Shown: in pieces, positions 28,111-39,998 of the stretch
Numbering within the stretch: position 1 is the stretch's first letter
How the letters are laid out: each line of letters starts with the position of its first letter
Source of the DNA: Salinicola peritrichatus
GTDB lineage: Bacteria > Pseudomonadota > Gammaproteobacteria > Pseudomonadales > Halomonadaceae
Length of the DNA stretch: 64,000 nt
NCBI RefSeq assembly: GCF_003206715.1
Contig: NZ_PZJU01000008.1
Span: 217,533-281,532 of the forward strand
Direction: 5' to 3'
Translations under genes and position numbers: made by a program
The notes under the pieces: generated by a model
What the model was told of the DNA's origin: nothing
The model's input: the letters and a program-made list of their open reading frames with translations, nothing else
Database searches by the model: none

Positions 28111-31100
28111 ATGCGTCTCAAGTCCATCAAACTGGCCGGCTTCAAGTCGTTCGTCGATCCGGTGACGGTGCCGTTCGATGGCAACATGACCGCCATCGTC
28201 GGACCCAACGGCTGCGGCAAGTCCAACGTCATCGATGCCGTGCGCTGGGTGATGGGCGAGTCCTCGGCCAAGACGTTGCGCGGCGAATCGATGACCGATG
28301 TCATCTTCAACGGCTCCACCGGCCGCGCGCCGGTCGGACAGGCCTCGATCGAACTCACCTTCGACAACCGCGACGGCGGCCTCGGCGGCGCCTACGCCGG
28401 CTATAACGAGATCGCGGTCAAGCGCCTGGTCACCCGCGATGCCCAGTCCACGTACTTCCTCAACGGCCAGAAATGCCGTCGTCGCGACATTGCCGATATC
28501 TTTCTCGGCACCGGGCTGGGGCCGCGCTCCTACGCGATCATCGGCCAGGGCATGATTTCGCGGCTGGTCGAGGCGCGCCCTGAAGAGCTGCGTCACACGC
28601 TGGAAGAGGCGGCCGGTATCTCCAAGTACAAGGAGCGCCGGCGCGAGACCGAAAATCGCCTGCGCCGCACCCAGGAGAACCTCGAACGCCTCGACGACAT
28701 CCGCGAGGAACTCGACAAGCAGCTGGAGCGGCTCAAGCGTCAGGCCGAGGCGGCCAAGCGCTACCGCAACCTGAAGGAGGAGGAGCGCCGGCTGCGGGGC
28801 GAACTGGCGCTGTTGCGGGAGCGGGCGCTGCGTGCCCAGCAGGAGGAAGAGGCCGCGCGGGTGCGCGACTACGAAACCCAGGTCGAGCGCGAAGTGCTCG
28901 GCTTGCGCCAGTGCGAAACGCGCCTGGCCGAAGGGCGCGAGACTCACGACGAGGTCGCGGCCGAGCTGGAGCGGCATCAGGCCGCTTTCTACCAGACCGG
29001 CGCCGACATCGCCCGGCTCGAGCAGTCGCTGGAGCACGCTCGCCAGCGCGACCAGCAGCTCGGTGCCGATCTCGAGAGCGCCCGGCGCGAACGCGATGCC
29101 CTGGCCCAGCTGGCCGCGCAGGATGACGAACGCCGGGAGACGCTGGACGCACGTCTGGAAACCCTGCTGCCCGATGTCGAGATCGCCGACGAGACCGTGT
29201 TGACACTGGAGGCGGAACTCGAGACGGCAGAGTCCGAAGCCCGGGAACGTCAGGCACAGTGGGAGAATTTCAGCGGGCAGGAGCGAGATGCCCGGCATCG
29301 TGCCGAGCGCGAACAGGAGTCGATTCAGCACCTGGAACGTCAGCTCGAGACGCTGGGCCGCGAGATCGAGCGCTATCGACAACAACAGGCCGAGTTGCCG
29401 GACGTCAGCGCACTCGAAGCCGAGCGCGAGGCGTTGCGGGAGTCGCTGGCGGTGCTCGACGAGCGCCAGCAAACCCTGGAGATCCGGCGCGAGGAGCGCC
29501 AGCAAAGCCGCGAGGAAGCCCGTCGCTCGCTGCAGCAATGGCAGGCCGAGCGCGAAAGCCTGCGCGAACGCCATCATCGTTGCCAAGGCGAGATCGCCTC
29601 GCTCGAGGCGCTGATCGAAGCGGCATTGGAGGACGGTGAAGCCAGCCTGGCCGACCAACTGGGCGATCACCCGCTGGCATCGGCGCCTCGGGTGGCCGAG
29701 CGGCTGGATGTCGAGTCCGGCTGGGAGCGCACCGTGGCCTGGGTACTGGCACCGTGGCTCAAGGCACGGCTGATGGATCTCGATGCCGCACGCGAGCCGC
29801 TCCAGCATCTCAACAGCGGCGAGCTGCCGGTGGTCGAGGCCTCCGGGACGACCGAAGCCGCGCCGGCGGATTCCCTGGCCGCCAGGACCCGGGGCGCTGG
29901 CGCGCTCGCCGCGCTGCTGGCGACGATCCGCTGCGCCGAGGATGCCGATGACGCCTGGCGCCGGCAGCCGATGCTGGCGCCGGGAGAGAGCGTGATCACT
30001 GCCGAGGGCCTGTGGCTGGGCCCGGGGTGGGCGCGTCGCCTGGGCCGGGACGATGTCGACAGCGACAGCGTGCTGCTGCAGCGTCAGCGTCGCGACAACC
30101 TGCAGGAAGAGCTGGTGACCCTGGATCGACACCTGGCCGAGTTCGATGAGCGTTTGCGCCAGTGCGAGGAGGCGATCGAGAACAACGAAGCGGCGCTGGA
30201 GTCCTTGCGCCAGGACGAGGTTCAGCTTTCGCGACAACGTCAGCAGCAATCGACCCAACTGGCGACGCTGGATGGCCGGCTCGAACATGTCGCCTCGCGT
30301 GCCCGCGATCTCGACGAGGCGCTTGGCGAACGCCGGGAACGGATGGAGACGTCGCGGCTGGAACTGGAGAGCGCGCGCGAGCGTTGGCAACAGGCGCTGG
30401 AACAAGTCGAGACGCAGACCTCGCAGCGCGAGGATCTCGAGGCGGCGCGGCGTCAGGCGCAGGAGCGTGTGAGCGCGTTGCGCCAGCAGCAGCAGCAGGC
30501 GCGTCAGCGGCAGCAGGAACTGGCACTGGAACGCCAGCGTCTCGAGACCCAGCGCGGCGAGCTAGAACAGCAGTCCGAACGCAGCCGGACGCAACTGGCG
30601 AGTCTGGACGAGCGCTGTGAACTGCTGATGGCCCAGCGCGAAACGCTCAACGAGCCGGACGACGAACAGCGCGAACGACTCGAGGTACTGCTCGAGCAGC
30701 GCACCCACCAGGAAGCCACGCTCAACCGCTGCCGGGACCGAGCCAACCAGATCGGCGAAAGCCTGCGTCAGGCCGAGATCGAGCGTCAGCAGCACGAACG
30801 CAATCTGGAAGGATTGCGCCAGCGCCTGCAGGAGGCCCGCCTGCAGGTACAGGCGCTCACGCTCAAGGCCGACGCACAGAAGGAGCAGTTGGACGAGCAG
30901 CAGCACGATGTCGATGCGCTGCTCGCGGCGCTCGACCCCAACGCCACCGAATCGGCCTGGCAGACCCGGCTGGAGGAGACCGGCGAGCGCATCCGCCGGC
31001 TCGGTGCCATCAACCTGGCAGCGATCGAGGAGTACGAGCAGCAGGCCGAGCGACGCGACTACCTGGAAGCCCAGCACGCCGAACTGAGCGAGGCGATCGA

Positions 31101-31617
31101 AACCCTGGAGCGGGCGATCAAGCGTATCGACCAGGAGACACGGACCCGTTTCCGGCAGACTTTCGATGAAGTCAATCAGGGACTGATGACGCTTTTTCCG
31201 CGAGTCTTCGGCGGCGGGGCCGCATGGTTGACGCTGATGGGGGAGGATTTGCTGGAAACCGGCGTGGCGATCATGGCGCGTCCCCCTGGTAAGAAAAACA
31301 GCACCATTCATCTGCTGTCGGGAGGCGAAAAAGCCCTCACGGCACTTTCCTTGGTATTTGCCATCTTCCAACTCAATCCGGCACCTTTTTGCATGCTCGA
31401 CGAGGTCGATGCGCCACTCGACGATGCCAATGTCGGCCGCTATGCGAAACTGGTTAAAGAGATGTCGGAGAGCGTGCAGTTCATCTTCATCACCCACAAC
31501 AAGATCGCGATGGAAGCCGCCGAACGCTTGATGGGTGTCACCATGCAGGAGCCCGGAGTGTCCCGTCTGGTTTCGGTTGGTGTCGACGAGGCGGCATCGA
31601 TGGCGGAGGCCTCCTGA
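28111..31617 (+). CDS. smc: Chromosome partition protein SMC
   Basis: The 1168-residue protein is a full-length SMC ATPase that organises and segregates the chromosome. Walker A VGPNGCGKSNV is at residues 30-40. Two long coiled coils flank a hinge at roughly residues 520-670. The C-terminal head has the signature LLSGGEKALTALSLVFA and Walker B FCMLDEVDAPLDDANV. ATG 28111 (MRLKSIKLAGFKSFVDP) matches the family start, and the open frame before it is discarded. It is followed by zipA and ligA, the usual gammaproteobacterial order for genomes that use SMC rather than MukB. Confidence 0.97.
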   Translation: MRLKSIKLAGFKSFVDPVTVPFDGNMTAIVGPNGCGKSNVIDAVRWVMGESSAKTLRGESMTDVIFNGSTGRAPVGQASIELTFDNRDGGLGGAYAGYNEIAVKRLVTRDAQSTYFLNGQKCRRRDIADIFLGTGLGPRSYAIIGQGMISRLVEARPEELRHTLEEAAGISKYKERRRETENRLRRTQENLERLDDIREELDKQLERLKRQAEAAKRYRNLKEEERRLRGELALLRERALRAQQEEEAARVRDYETQVEREVLGLRQCETRLAEGRETHDEVAAELERHQAAFYQTGADIARLEQSLEHARQRDQQLGADLESARRERDALAQLAAQDDERRETLDARLETLLPDVEIADETVLTLEAELETAESEARERQAQWENFSGQERDARHRAEREQESIQHLERQLETLGREIERYRQQQAELPDVSALEAEREALRESLAVLDERQQTLEIRREERQQSREEARRSLQQWQAERESLRERHHRCQGEIASLEALIEAALEDGEASLADQLGDHPLASAPRVAERLDVESGWERTVAWVLAPWLKARLMDLDAAREPLQHLNSGELPVVEASGTTEAAPADSLAARTRGAGALAALLATIRCAEDADDAWRRQPMLAPGESVITAEGLWLGPGWARRLGRDDVDSDSVLLQRQRRDNLQEELVTLDRHLAEFDERLRQCEEAIENNEAALESLRQDEVQLSRQRQQQSTQLATLDGRLEHVASRARDLDEALGERRERMETSRLELESARERWQQALEQVETQTSQREDLEAARRQAQERVSALRQQQQQARQRQQELALERQRLETQRGELEQQSERSRTQLASLDERCELLMAQRETLNEPDDEQRERLEVLLEQRTHQEATLNRCRDRANQIGESLRQAEIERQQHERNLEGLRQRLQEARLQVQALTLKADAQKEQLDEQQHDVDALLAALDPNATESAWQTRLEETGERIRRLGAINLAAIEEYEQQAERRDYLEAQHAELSEAIETLERAIKRIDQETRTRFRQTFDEVNQGLMTLFPRVFGGGAAWLTLMGEDLLETGVAIMARPPGKKNSTIHLLSGGEKALTALSLVFAIFQLNPAPFCMLDEVDAPLDDANVGRYAKLVKEMSESVQFIFITHNKIAMEAAERLMGVTMQEPGVSRLVSVGVDEAASMAEAS

Positions 31618-31711
31618 ACTTGTCGAAAATAGCCAAACCGGCTAGCGACGTAATAGGATGTCTCTCATTAGGGAAAATTGAAGGGCGATTGCTGGTGGCC
31701 AAAAACTTTAC

Positions 31712-31782
31712 TTGACAAAGAAAAAAAGTGGCCCATTTTTGAAAAATCACGCTATGCTAGGGCCGACATGCCTTAGGCATGT
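31712..31782 (+). promoter_or_regulatory. zipA upstream region: TTGACA element and palindrome
   Basis: A consensus -35 hexamer TTGACA (31712-31717) lies in a very AT-rich stretch, but no good -10 stands 16-18 bp after it. A TATGCT hexamer at 31753-31758 lacks a spaced -35. Just downstream is a perfect inverted repeat ACATGCC-TTA-GGCATGT (31766-31782), which could be an operator or leader hairpin. The zipA promoter is probably here, but its exact elements are unclear. Confidence 0.35.
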
Positions 31783-31827
31783 TGTCCTCTTCTAGCACAG
31801 TGGCACCGCGAACAGGCAAGACGACCC

Positions 31828-33149
31828 ATGGAACTAAGAGAGTGGCTGATCATCCTAGGGCTGGTTTTGGTGGCGACCATCGTGATCGATGGCTTCCGTC
31901 GCCTTCAGCGCCAACGTCGGGTTCCGCGCCTTGATCGGGCGATCGGAGAGAGCGGAACGGACGCCGGATCCGAGACGGATCCGGAAGAGGCGGCCCGTGA
32001 GGCCGAGATCAACTGGGAACTGCCCAATGGAGGGGCCCGTGTCGTTCGGCCGGCGACGTTCGAACGCAGCGGAAGCGGCTCGGAACCGGTCAGGCCCTCG
32101 GCGCCGAAGCGCCAGGAGCGAATCCCGGACGAGGAACTGCAGCGCAGCGTTCTCAACCGCAAGTCGCGTTCCTCCTTCGCCGGCATGCAGAAGAACGTCA
32201 AGAGCGCCATGCGCGCTGGCGCCAAGCGTGTCAGCGAATCGGCCCAGTGGCTGAACCACAAGCGCGACGAGCCGGAACGCGGCGGCGAAGAGGACCGTGC
32301 CCCGCAGGCGGCTCGCCGTGATACGCCCGCGGCCGGATATGAAACGCCCTTGGCTGGTCATGAAACGCCTGAGGCTAATCATGAAGAGCCGAAGCCGAGC
32401 TCTCGCCAGCCGCTCGGGGAAACTCGTGTGGAGCCGCGAGTCGAGGCGGATGCGGTTCCGGAAGGCCTGCAGATCACCACGCTGACGCCGCATGAGGAAG
32501 ATGACTGGGCTCCGCAGGCAGAGAGCGAAGCGCATGGGGCGGCCGATCCGGGCTATGTCGAGCCGCCTTCCACCGAGTCCGTGGCTCAGGTCGAGTCCGA
32601 GGTGCCGGTGGAAGAGCCGGCGCCGCGCCACGACGTGGTCACGCAGCACCCAGCGGTCGAACGCGCCAAGCGCCATCATGTCAGCGCCGCGCGGGCTCGC
32701 GAGACGCTGGCGCACGCCGAGGAAGTCATCGTCATCAGCGTGCTGGCGCGTACCGAGGACGGTTTCGACGGTACCACCTTGCTCAACCTGATGCTCGCTT
32801 GCGGGCTGCGATTCAGCGAGATGGGTATCTTCCATCGCTACGAAACCGAATCGAGCGACAGCGAACTGCAGTTCTCGATGGTCAATGTGCTCAAACCCGG
32901 CGTATTCGATCTCGACAACATGCAGAACATCGTTACCCCGGGTGTCACCTTCCTGATGCCGTTGCCGGGTGCCAATGATACTTCGGCCGCCTTCGAAGCG
33001 ATGCTGGAAACGGCCATGGTATTGGTGCGCAACCTCGGCGGCGAGCTGAAAGACGAGAACCACAGCGTGATGACCGCGCAGACCATCGAGTTCGCCCGCC
33101 AGCGCGTGCAGGAGTTCGAGCGTCGTCATCGACTGCATCGTTACCAAGC

Positions 33150-33156
<7 letters not shown>
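31828..33156 (+). CDS. zipA: Cell division protein ZipA
   Basis: The 442-residue protein anchors FtsZ to the inner membrane at the division site. It has an N-terminal transmembrane helix (EWLIILGLVLVATIVIDGF, residues 5-23) with a short periplasmic tip. A long charged, proline- and glutamate-rich linker follows to about residue 290. It contains a short repeated stretch around residues 170-190 (GYETPLAGHETPEANHEEP). The C-terminal FtsZ-binding domain starts near EVIVISVLARTEDGFDGTTLLNLM. It lies between smc and ligA, as usual. Confidence 0.94.
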
Positions 33157-35395
<2,239 letters not shown>

Positions 35396-35396
35396 A

Positions 35397-35669
35397 ATGA
35401 GCGGACGCTTCGTCGAGGTTCCCCATCGCATGTTGCCGGCGGAGACGCTGGATGCGCTGCTGGAAACCTTTGTCACCCGCCAGGGCTACGACACCACCGA
35501 TGTCGCAACGGACATGCATGACTGGGTGCGGGATCTCAAGCGCCAGCTCGAGCGCGGCGAGTTGTTGATCGTCCACGACCTACAGACCGAGAGCACCGAG
35601 GTGATGACGCTGGCCCAGTGGCGCAGTTTCGGGCGGGATCTGGCCGATGATGAAGAAGAAGGTGACTAG
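35397..35669 (+). CDS. YheU family (UPF0270) protein
   Basis: The 90-residue protein matches the YheU/UPF0270 family, with the motifs LDALLETFVTRQGYD and WVRDLKRQLERGELLIVHD. Function is unknown. It starts two bases after the ligA stop, and its ribosome-binding site GGGAGG lies inside the end of ligA, so it is translationally linked to ligA. Its N-terminus is slightly longer than the E. coli protein. Confidence 0.88.
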   Translation: MSGRFVEVPHRMLPAETLDALLETFVTRQGYDTTDVATDMHDWVRDLKRQLERGELLIVHDLQTESTEVMTLAQWRSFGRDLADDEEEGD

Positions 35670-35776
35670 CTACCGGTAGAAAGTGCTGGACGCTGCTGAT
35701 CAAGCCACAATGGAGGAATTTCCCACCCTATGACACCTTCCAGAACGGCGCTGAACGATTGAGCGATGAACCGGGG

Positions 35777-35910
35777 CTTGCGACATGGATGTCGCAAGAG
35801 GCGCGTTGGGCAGGATGCCCTTTCGCGCCGACCCGAGTTCAGCGCTCGGGCGTTCAGGGTTTCGCCGTCTGTGGTGTCAAAAAGGGGAGCGCGAGGGGCT
35901 TGCCCCTCGC
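35777..35910. repeat. intergenic element of serial perfect hairpins
   Basis: The 395-bp gap between yheU and the transporter gene holds no gene but four hairpins in 134 bp. They are CTTGCGACAT/ATGTCGCAAG (35777-35798) and GCGCG plus GGGCA/TGCCC plus CGCGC (35801-35828). Next come CCCGAG/CTCGGG (35832-35850) and GCGAGGGGC/GCCCCTCGC (35891-35910). The stems are perfect and closely spaced. This suggests a mobile or dispersed structured intergenic element, or a structured RNA. Copies elsewhere in the genome cannot be checked here. Confidence 0.6.
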
Positions 35911-36003
35911 AATAACGAGCAAAAGGGTGGTTGAGGCTCGGTCAGTGGTAGGCTGATTCTGCTGGAATGCGTTGCCTCGGCAACATGGGATTTAGCGCCC
36001 AAC

Positions 36004-36041
36004 CAAAACGGCGCCTCCGTTCTTGAGAACAGGGCGCCGTT
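36004..36041 (-). terminator. Rho-independent terminator of the 2HCT transporter gene
   Basis: AACGGCGCC (36007-36015) pairs with GGCGCCGTT (36033-36041), with an inner GTTCT/AGAAC stem. On the minus strand the stem runs into TTTTGG. It lies 24 bp past the stop of the transporter gene, so it should end that transcript. It may also work weakly on the plus strand. Confidence 0.8.
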
Positions 36042-36064
36042 TCCGTTTCCGCGGGGCTGCTACG

Positions 36065-37381
36065 TCAGGTAAACAGCATCGGCACCGCGATACTCGAAAT
36101 CAGCAGGATCAGCGCACCGCCGAGTCGCGAGGAGATCTGCGCGAACGGCATCAGTTGCATGCGTTTGGCGGCGGAGAGCACGGCGACGTCGCCGGTGCCG
36201 CCCATGTTGGCCATGCACAGGCCGGCGGTGATCGCCGACTCGATCGGGTAGAAGCCGACCAGCTTGCCGACCAGGCCTGCGCCGAACGCCGCGCCGGCGA
36301 CGACGGCGAAGACGATCAGCACATAGATGATGGAGATCGCATCGATGACCTGGCCGAGATCGGTATAAGCGATGCCGATGCCGAACAGCAGGGCGAAGGT
36401 CCAGTTCTTGGCGACGAACTGGAACCACTGCGAGGCCGCGTCATTGATGAACTCCGGCACGATGTTGGTGATTTTGAGCACGGCGACCAGAATGATCATC
36501 AGCGCGTAGGGATGCAGCGGGATGAAGTCACCCAGGATCTGACCGGCGACGAAGAAGGTCAGCGCGGCGACGACGCCGATGCCGAGTTTGGACAGGTCCA
36601 AGTTGCTCTCTTTCTCCTCGATTTCCACACCCGGCATCATCTGGCCGTTGCCGGTCAGGCTTGGCATACGCTTGGCGAGGCCATTGAGCAGGCCGGCGAT
36701 GATGATCGCGAAGACGTTGCCGAGCGCCAGCGCCGGTACCAGGACAGAGATGTAGTAGCTGGCCGGTTGGCCAAGCAGCTGCTCATAGATCTGGCTCATC
36801 GGTACCGCGCCGGCACCCATGCCGCCACCCAGGATAGGCAGGGTAATGACCACCACCGCGTCCTGGGCCGAGAAGCCGAGCAGCCAGCCGACGGCAACGG
36901 CGAATAGCGCCGCGAACAGAACGGCGAAGATCAGCGGCAGAGCATAGCGCGAACCGACCTTGACCAGTACCCGAGAGTCCATGCCGAGGATGCTGCCGGT
37001 GATCAGCGCGGCGATATAGAAGTTGAGGAAGCCGCCACCTTTCATGAACTGGGTGACGTTATCAGCCACGCCGCTCGGCAGCCACTGGACATAAACCAGC
37101 GCGGCGGCGCCGAACAGGGCGAGAATCGCGCCGCCGCCGAGATAGCTTCTGACGATCGGCAGGCGATCGCCGATGAAGCCCAGCAACTCACCCAGCAGCA
37201 TCATCACCAGCAACGCACCGATCATGCCGGTGGGGAGGGTGTCGGTCGCCATGGAAATGATCAGAGCGGCGGTGGCGATAGCGAAAAGCGGTAACGGAAT
37301 GCCGAATATCGGCGTCGACAGCCAGTGGTGGCTCCGGCGCTCGGCTCCGGCGTGAACATGTTGTGTCACGGTTGAGGTCAT
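36065..37381 (-). CDS. 2-hydroxycarboxylate transporter (CitS/MaeN type)
   Basis: The 438-residue membrane protein belongs to the 2-hydroxycarboxylate transporter family, which imports citrate, malate or similar acids, mostly with sodium ions. The family signature GGGMGAGAVPMSQIYEQL is near residue 193. A second glycine-rich reentrant loop, AGLCMANMGGTGDVAVLSAAKRM, is near 395. About 11 hydrophobic helices are visible. The gene is divergent from a CitA/DcuS-like sensor kinase and response regulator, which very likely control it. Citrate versus malate cannot be decided by eye. Confidence 0.9.
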   Translation of the reverse strand: MTSTVTQHVHAGAERRSHHWLSTPIFGIPLPLFAIATAALIISMATDTLPTGMIGALLVMMLLGELLGFIGDRLPIVRSYLGGGAILALFGAAALVYVQWLPSGVADNVTQFMKGGGFLNFYIAALITGSILGMDSRVLVKVGSRYALPLIFAVLFAALFAVAVGWLLGFSAQDAVVVITLPILGGGMGAGAVPMSQIYEQLLGQPASYYISVLVPALALGNVFAIIIAGLLNGLAKRMPSLTGNGQMMPGVEIEEKESNLDLSKLGIGVVAALTFFVAGQILGDFIPLHPYALMIILVAVLKITNIVPEFINDAASQWFQFVAKNWTFALLFGIGIAYTDLGQVIDAISIIYVLIVFAVVAGAAFGAGLVGKLVGFYPIESAITAGLCMANMGGTGDVAVLSAAKRMQLMPFAQISSRLGGALILLISSIAVPMLFT

Positions 37382-37499
37382 GGTTGGTTCCCCAAGGATT
37401 CTCGCCCGAAAGGCGGCAAACGGAATTCACGCCCGAAGGGCAGTACGCGAAGAGGATAAAAGCTTGGCGAGGCTGACCAAATTTTCGGAAGTTATTTAA

Positions 37500-37522
37500 G
37501 CCTTTATAAAATATTGAAAGGC
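37500..37522. promoter_or_regulatory. inverted repeat in the transporter/two-component intergenic region
   Basis: GCCTTT-N11-AAAGGC lies in an AT-rich core of the 274-bp divergent region. It is a plausible binding site for the adjacent response regulator. The rest of the region must contain the two promoters, but I see no clear pair of hexamers. Confidence 0.35.
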
Positions 37523-37655
37523 ATCGTTCATCGAAGAGCACACAGATGGCAGAGAGGGTATACAACGTTGGTCTAAGATTGCTGGCGCCCCGGATCTCGA
37601 TACATGGGCGTATCGAGGCGCGTATGCTGCGACGACACATTTTCAGGAACCGCTA

Positions 37656-39257
37656 GTGAAACGATTGCGATTGAGTGCGCAGATATTCTTGCTCGTCGCC
37701 AGCATGATCGTGCTGACGCTCGGGATGGCGTTTCTGCTGTTCAATTATCAACTCAGGGATAACCTGGAACGTGCCCAGGGCGAACGGGTCATGGGCCTCG
37801 CCGAGGTGCTCGCCGACCGCAGCGACATTCGTCAGGCGCTCGCGGCGCGTCCCATCGTTCACGATGCGGGCTCCGCGCTGCGCCTGCATGTCGAGGCACT
37901 GCGCGAGCGCCTCGGCGTCGATTTCATTACCGTGATGGATCGCGATCACCTGCGCCTGACTCACCCCAAGCCCGCGGAGGTCGGTCGCCACTTCCGCGGC
38001 GGCGACGAGGATCCGGCACTCGAGGGCGAATCCTACGTGTCGCGCTCGGAAGGTACGCTCGGTATCAGCATTCGCGGTTTTGCGCCGGTGCTCGACGCCG
38101 ACGGCCGGGTGATCGGCGCGGTGGCCACCGGCGTGACCTTGAGCCGGGTCGGGCTGCTGCTGGCCGAAAATCGTCAGGTGGTGATGCTGGGGATCGCGCT
38201 GCTGATGCTGGTGGGCGGCCTCGGCGCCTGGTGGTTGGCGCGCTATATCAAACGCATTCTGCTGGGGTTCGAACCGCATCAGATCTCGCAATGGGTGCAG
38301 GAACGCCAAGCGCTGCTGGCGTCACTCCACGAAGGCGTGCTGGCGGTCGGTGGCGACGGCAGGATCACTCTGATCAACCCGGCGGCGCGCGAACTACTGG
38401 GCCCCGGGCCTGCGGGCAACGATGCGGAAGTGCCGGAGACGGCGCTCAGGACGCTGTTCGATGATCGGGCGGCGGCGCTCAACCGGCGCCTCACGCTCAA
38501 CGGTCGGGCACTGATCGTCAACCGGGTGCCGATACGCGATCGTCACGATGCCGGCGGCAGCGTCGTCACGCTGCGCGATCGCAGCGAGGTCAACCGGCTC
38601 GCCGAGGAGCTGACCGGTGTCAGTCGGTATGCCCAGGCACTGCGGGCCTCGACGCATGAATTCAAGAACCGGCTGCACGTCATCCTGGGCCTCGTGCAAC
38701 TCCGGGATCTCGGCCGGCTCGAGCGCTATCTGCGTGAACTCGACGATACTCTGATCGCGCCGGCGGCGGCGCGTGTCTCCGGGGTCAAGGATCCGGTGCT
38801 GGCCGGCTTCCTGCTGGCCAAGGGGAGCGAGGCCCGCGAGCGTCGGATCGAACTCGACATCGAACTGGAGAGCGACATCCCGACGGCGGCGGAAGAGGAG
38901 ACCTGCCATCTGCTGGTGACGATCATCGGCAACCTGCTGGAAAACGCCTTCGAGGCCGTCGCCGGCCGTGACGATCGCCGGGTGACGCTGACGCTGAGCC
39001 TCGATGCCGGCGCGCTGTCGCTGCACGTGGCCGACAGCGGCGTGGGCATGAGCGAGACGGGCAAGGCGCGCGCCCTCGAACAGGGCGTCTCGACCAAGGG
39101 CGAGGGGCGCGGCTATGGCCTGGCGATGGTGCAGTCCCATGTCGAGTCCCGTGGCGGGCTGCTGACGATCTATTCGACACCGGGGCGTGGCACCCTGGTC
39201 GAGGTGACATTACCCTATGCCGTGGCCGTGACCCCGGTGACCGATGGAGTGATATGA
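37656..39257 (+). CDS. Sensor histidine kinase, CitA/DcuS type
   Basis: The 533-residue protein has a first transmembrane helix (residues 8-27) and a periplasmic PASc domain of about 135 residues ending near ISIRGFAPVLDADGRVIGAVATG. A second helix lies around 170-195, followed by a cytoplasmic PAS. The histidine is in the atypical H-box STHEFKNRLHVILGLVQL, as in CitA and DcuS, followed by HATPase boxes (NLLENAFEAV, DSGVGM, GRGYGLAMVQSHVESRGG). The start is GTG 37656 with AGGAA upstream. It probably senses an external di- or tricarboxylate for the divergent transporter. Confidence 0.92.
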   Translation: MKRLRLSAQIFLLVASMIVLTLGMAFLLFNYQLRDNLERAQGERVMGLAEVLADRSDIRQALAARPIVHDAGSALRLHVEALRERLGVDFITVMDRDHLRLTHPKPAEVGRHFRGGDEDPALEGESYVSRSEGTLGISIRGFAPVLDADGRVIGAVATGVTLSRVGLLLAENRQVVMLGIALLMLVGGLGAWWLARYIKRILLGFEPHQISQWVQERQALLASLHEGVLAVGGDGRITLINPAARELLGPGPAGNDAEVPETALRTLFDDRAAALNRRLTLNGRALIVNRVPIRDRHDAGGSVVTLRDRSEVNRLAEELTGVSRYAQALRASTHEFKNRLHVILGLVQLRDLGRLERYLRELDDTLIAPAAARVSGVKDPVLAGFLLAKGSEARERRIELDIELESDIPTAAEEETCHLLVTIIGNLLENAFEAVAGRDDRRVTLTLSLDAGALSLHVADSGVGMSETGKARALEQGVSTKGEGRGYGLAMVQSHVESRGGLLTIYSTPGRGTLVEVTLPYAVAVTPVTDGVI

Positions 39258-39260
39258 CGC

Positions 39261-39974
39261 ATGCGTGTACTGGTGGTGGAAGACGACCCGATGGTGATGC
39301 GCCTCAACGTCGAGTTTCTCAATCGCATCGACGGCGTCAGTCTGGTCGCCCAGTGCGAGGATCTGCCGACGGCGCGCGACATTCTGGCCAGCGAGCCGGT
39401 CGATCTGCTGCTGCTGGACGTCTACCTGCGCGAGTACAACGGCTTGTCGCTGGTGCGTGAGTTGCGCCGACAGGCCCAGGGTGTGCAGATCGTCTTGATC
39501 ACCGCCGCTTCCGAGATGGAAACCGTGCGCGAGGCCAAGCATCTCGGGGTCAGCGACTATCTGGTCAAACCGTTCGAGTTCCAGCGTTTTCAAAAGGCGC
39601 TGCATCACTGCCTGGAAACCCACCAGCGTCTGGCGGGTCTGCCGGCACGGGCGCATCAGCGTGACGTCGACGCCCTGTTCCGGCGCGATGTCGGCGCCCC
39701 GGCGTCACTGCGTCCGGGTGACCTTCCCAAGGGGCTCACCGCCAATTCGCTGGCCCAGGTCGCGCGCGCGGCGATTGCTCATTGCGATGGCGTCTTCACC
39801 ACCGAGGCGTTGAGCGAGGACACCGGCATGTCGCGAGTGTCGGTTCGCAAGTATCTCAAGCACCTGGTCGATCGGGGCGTGCTCGAGGAATCCTTCCACT
39901 ATGGCCAGATCGGCCGGCCTTCCTTCACTTATCGCTGTCTGGACGCAAAGGCATTGTCGCGCCTGGGCGCGTGA
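39261..39974 (+). CDS. Response regulator, CitB/DcuR type
   Basis: The 237-residue regulator has a receiver domain with acidic residues near 7-9 (VVEDDP), phosphoacceptor Asp53 (LLLLDVYL) and Lys near 104 (YLVKPFEF). A C-terminal winged-helix domain of the CitB/DcuR type follows (EALSEDTGMSRVSVRKYLKHLVDRGVLEE). It begins four bases after the kinase stop and must act with it. The divergent 2HCT transporter gene is the likely target. Confidence 0.92.
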   Translation: MRVLVVEDDPMVMRLNVEFLNRIDGVSLVAQCEDLPTARDILASEPVDLLLLDVYLREYNGLSLVRELRRQAQGVQIVLITAASEMETVREAKHLGVSDYLVKPFEFQRFQKALHHCLETHQRLAGLPARAHQRDVDALFRRDVGAPASLRPGDLPKGLTANSLAQVARAAIAHCDGVFTTEALSEDTGMSRVSVRKYLKHLVDRGVLEESFHYGQIGRPSFTYRCLDAKALSRLGA

Positions 39975-39998
39975 TACCGGTTCGCAGCGTGGCCGGTA

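Noticed and set aside
27835-30405. An 856-residue minus-strand frame opposite smc
   Set aside because: It is antisense to a confident SMC gene and rich in Leu/Arg/Gln without any recognisable domain.
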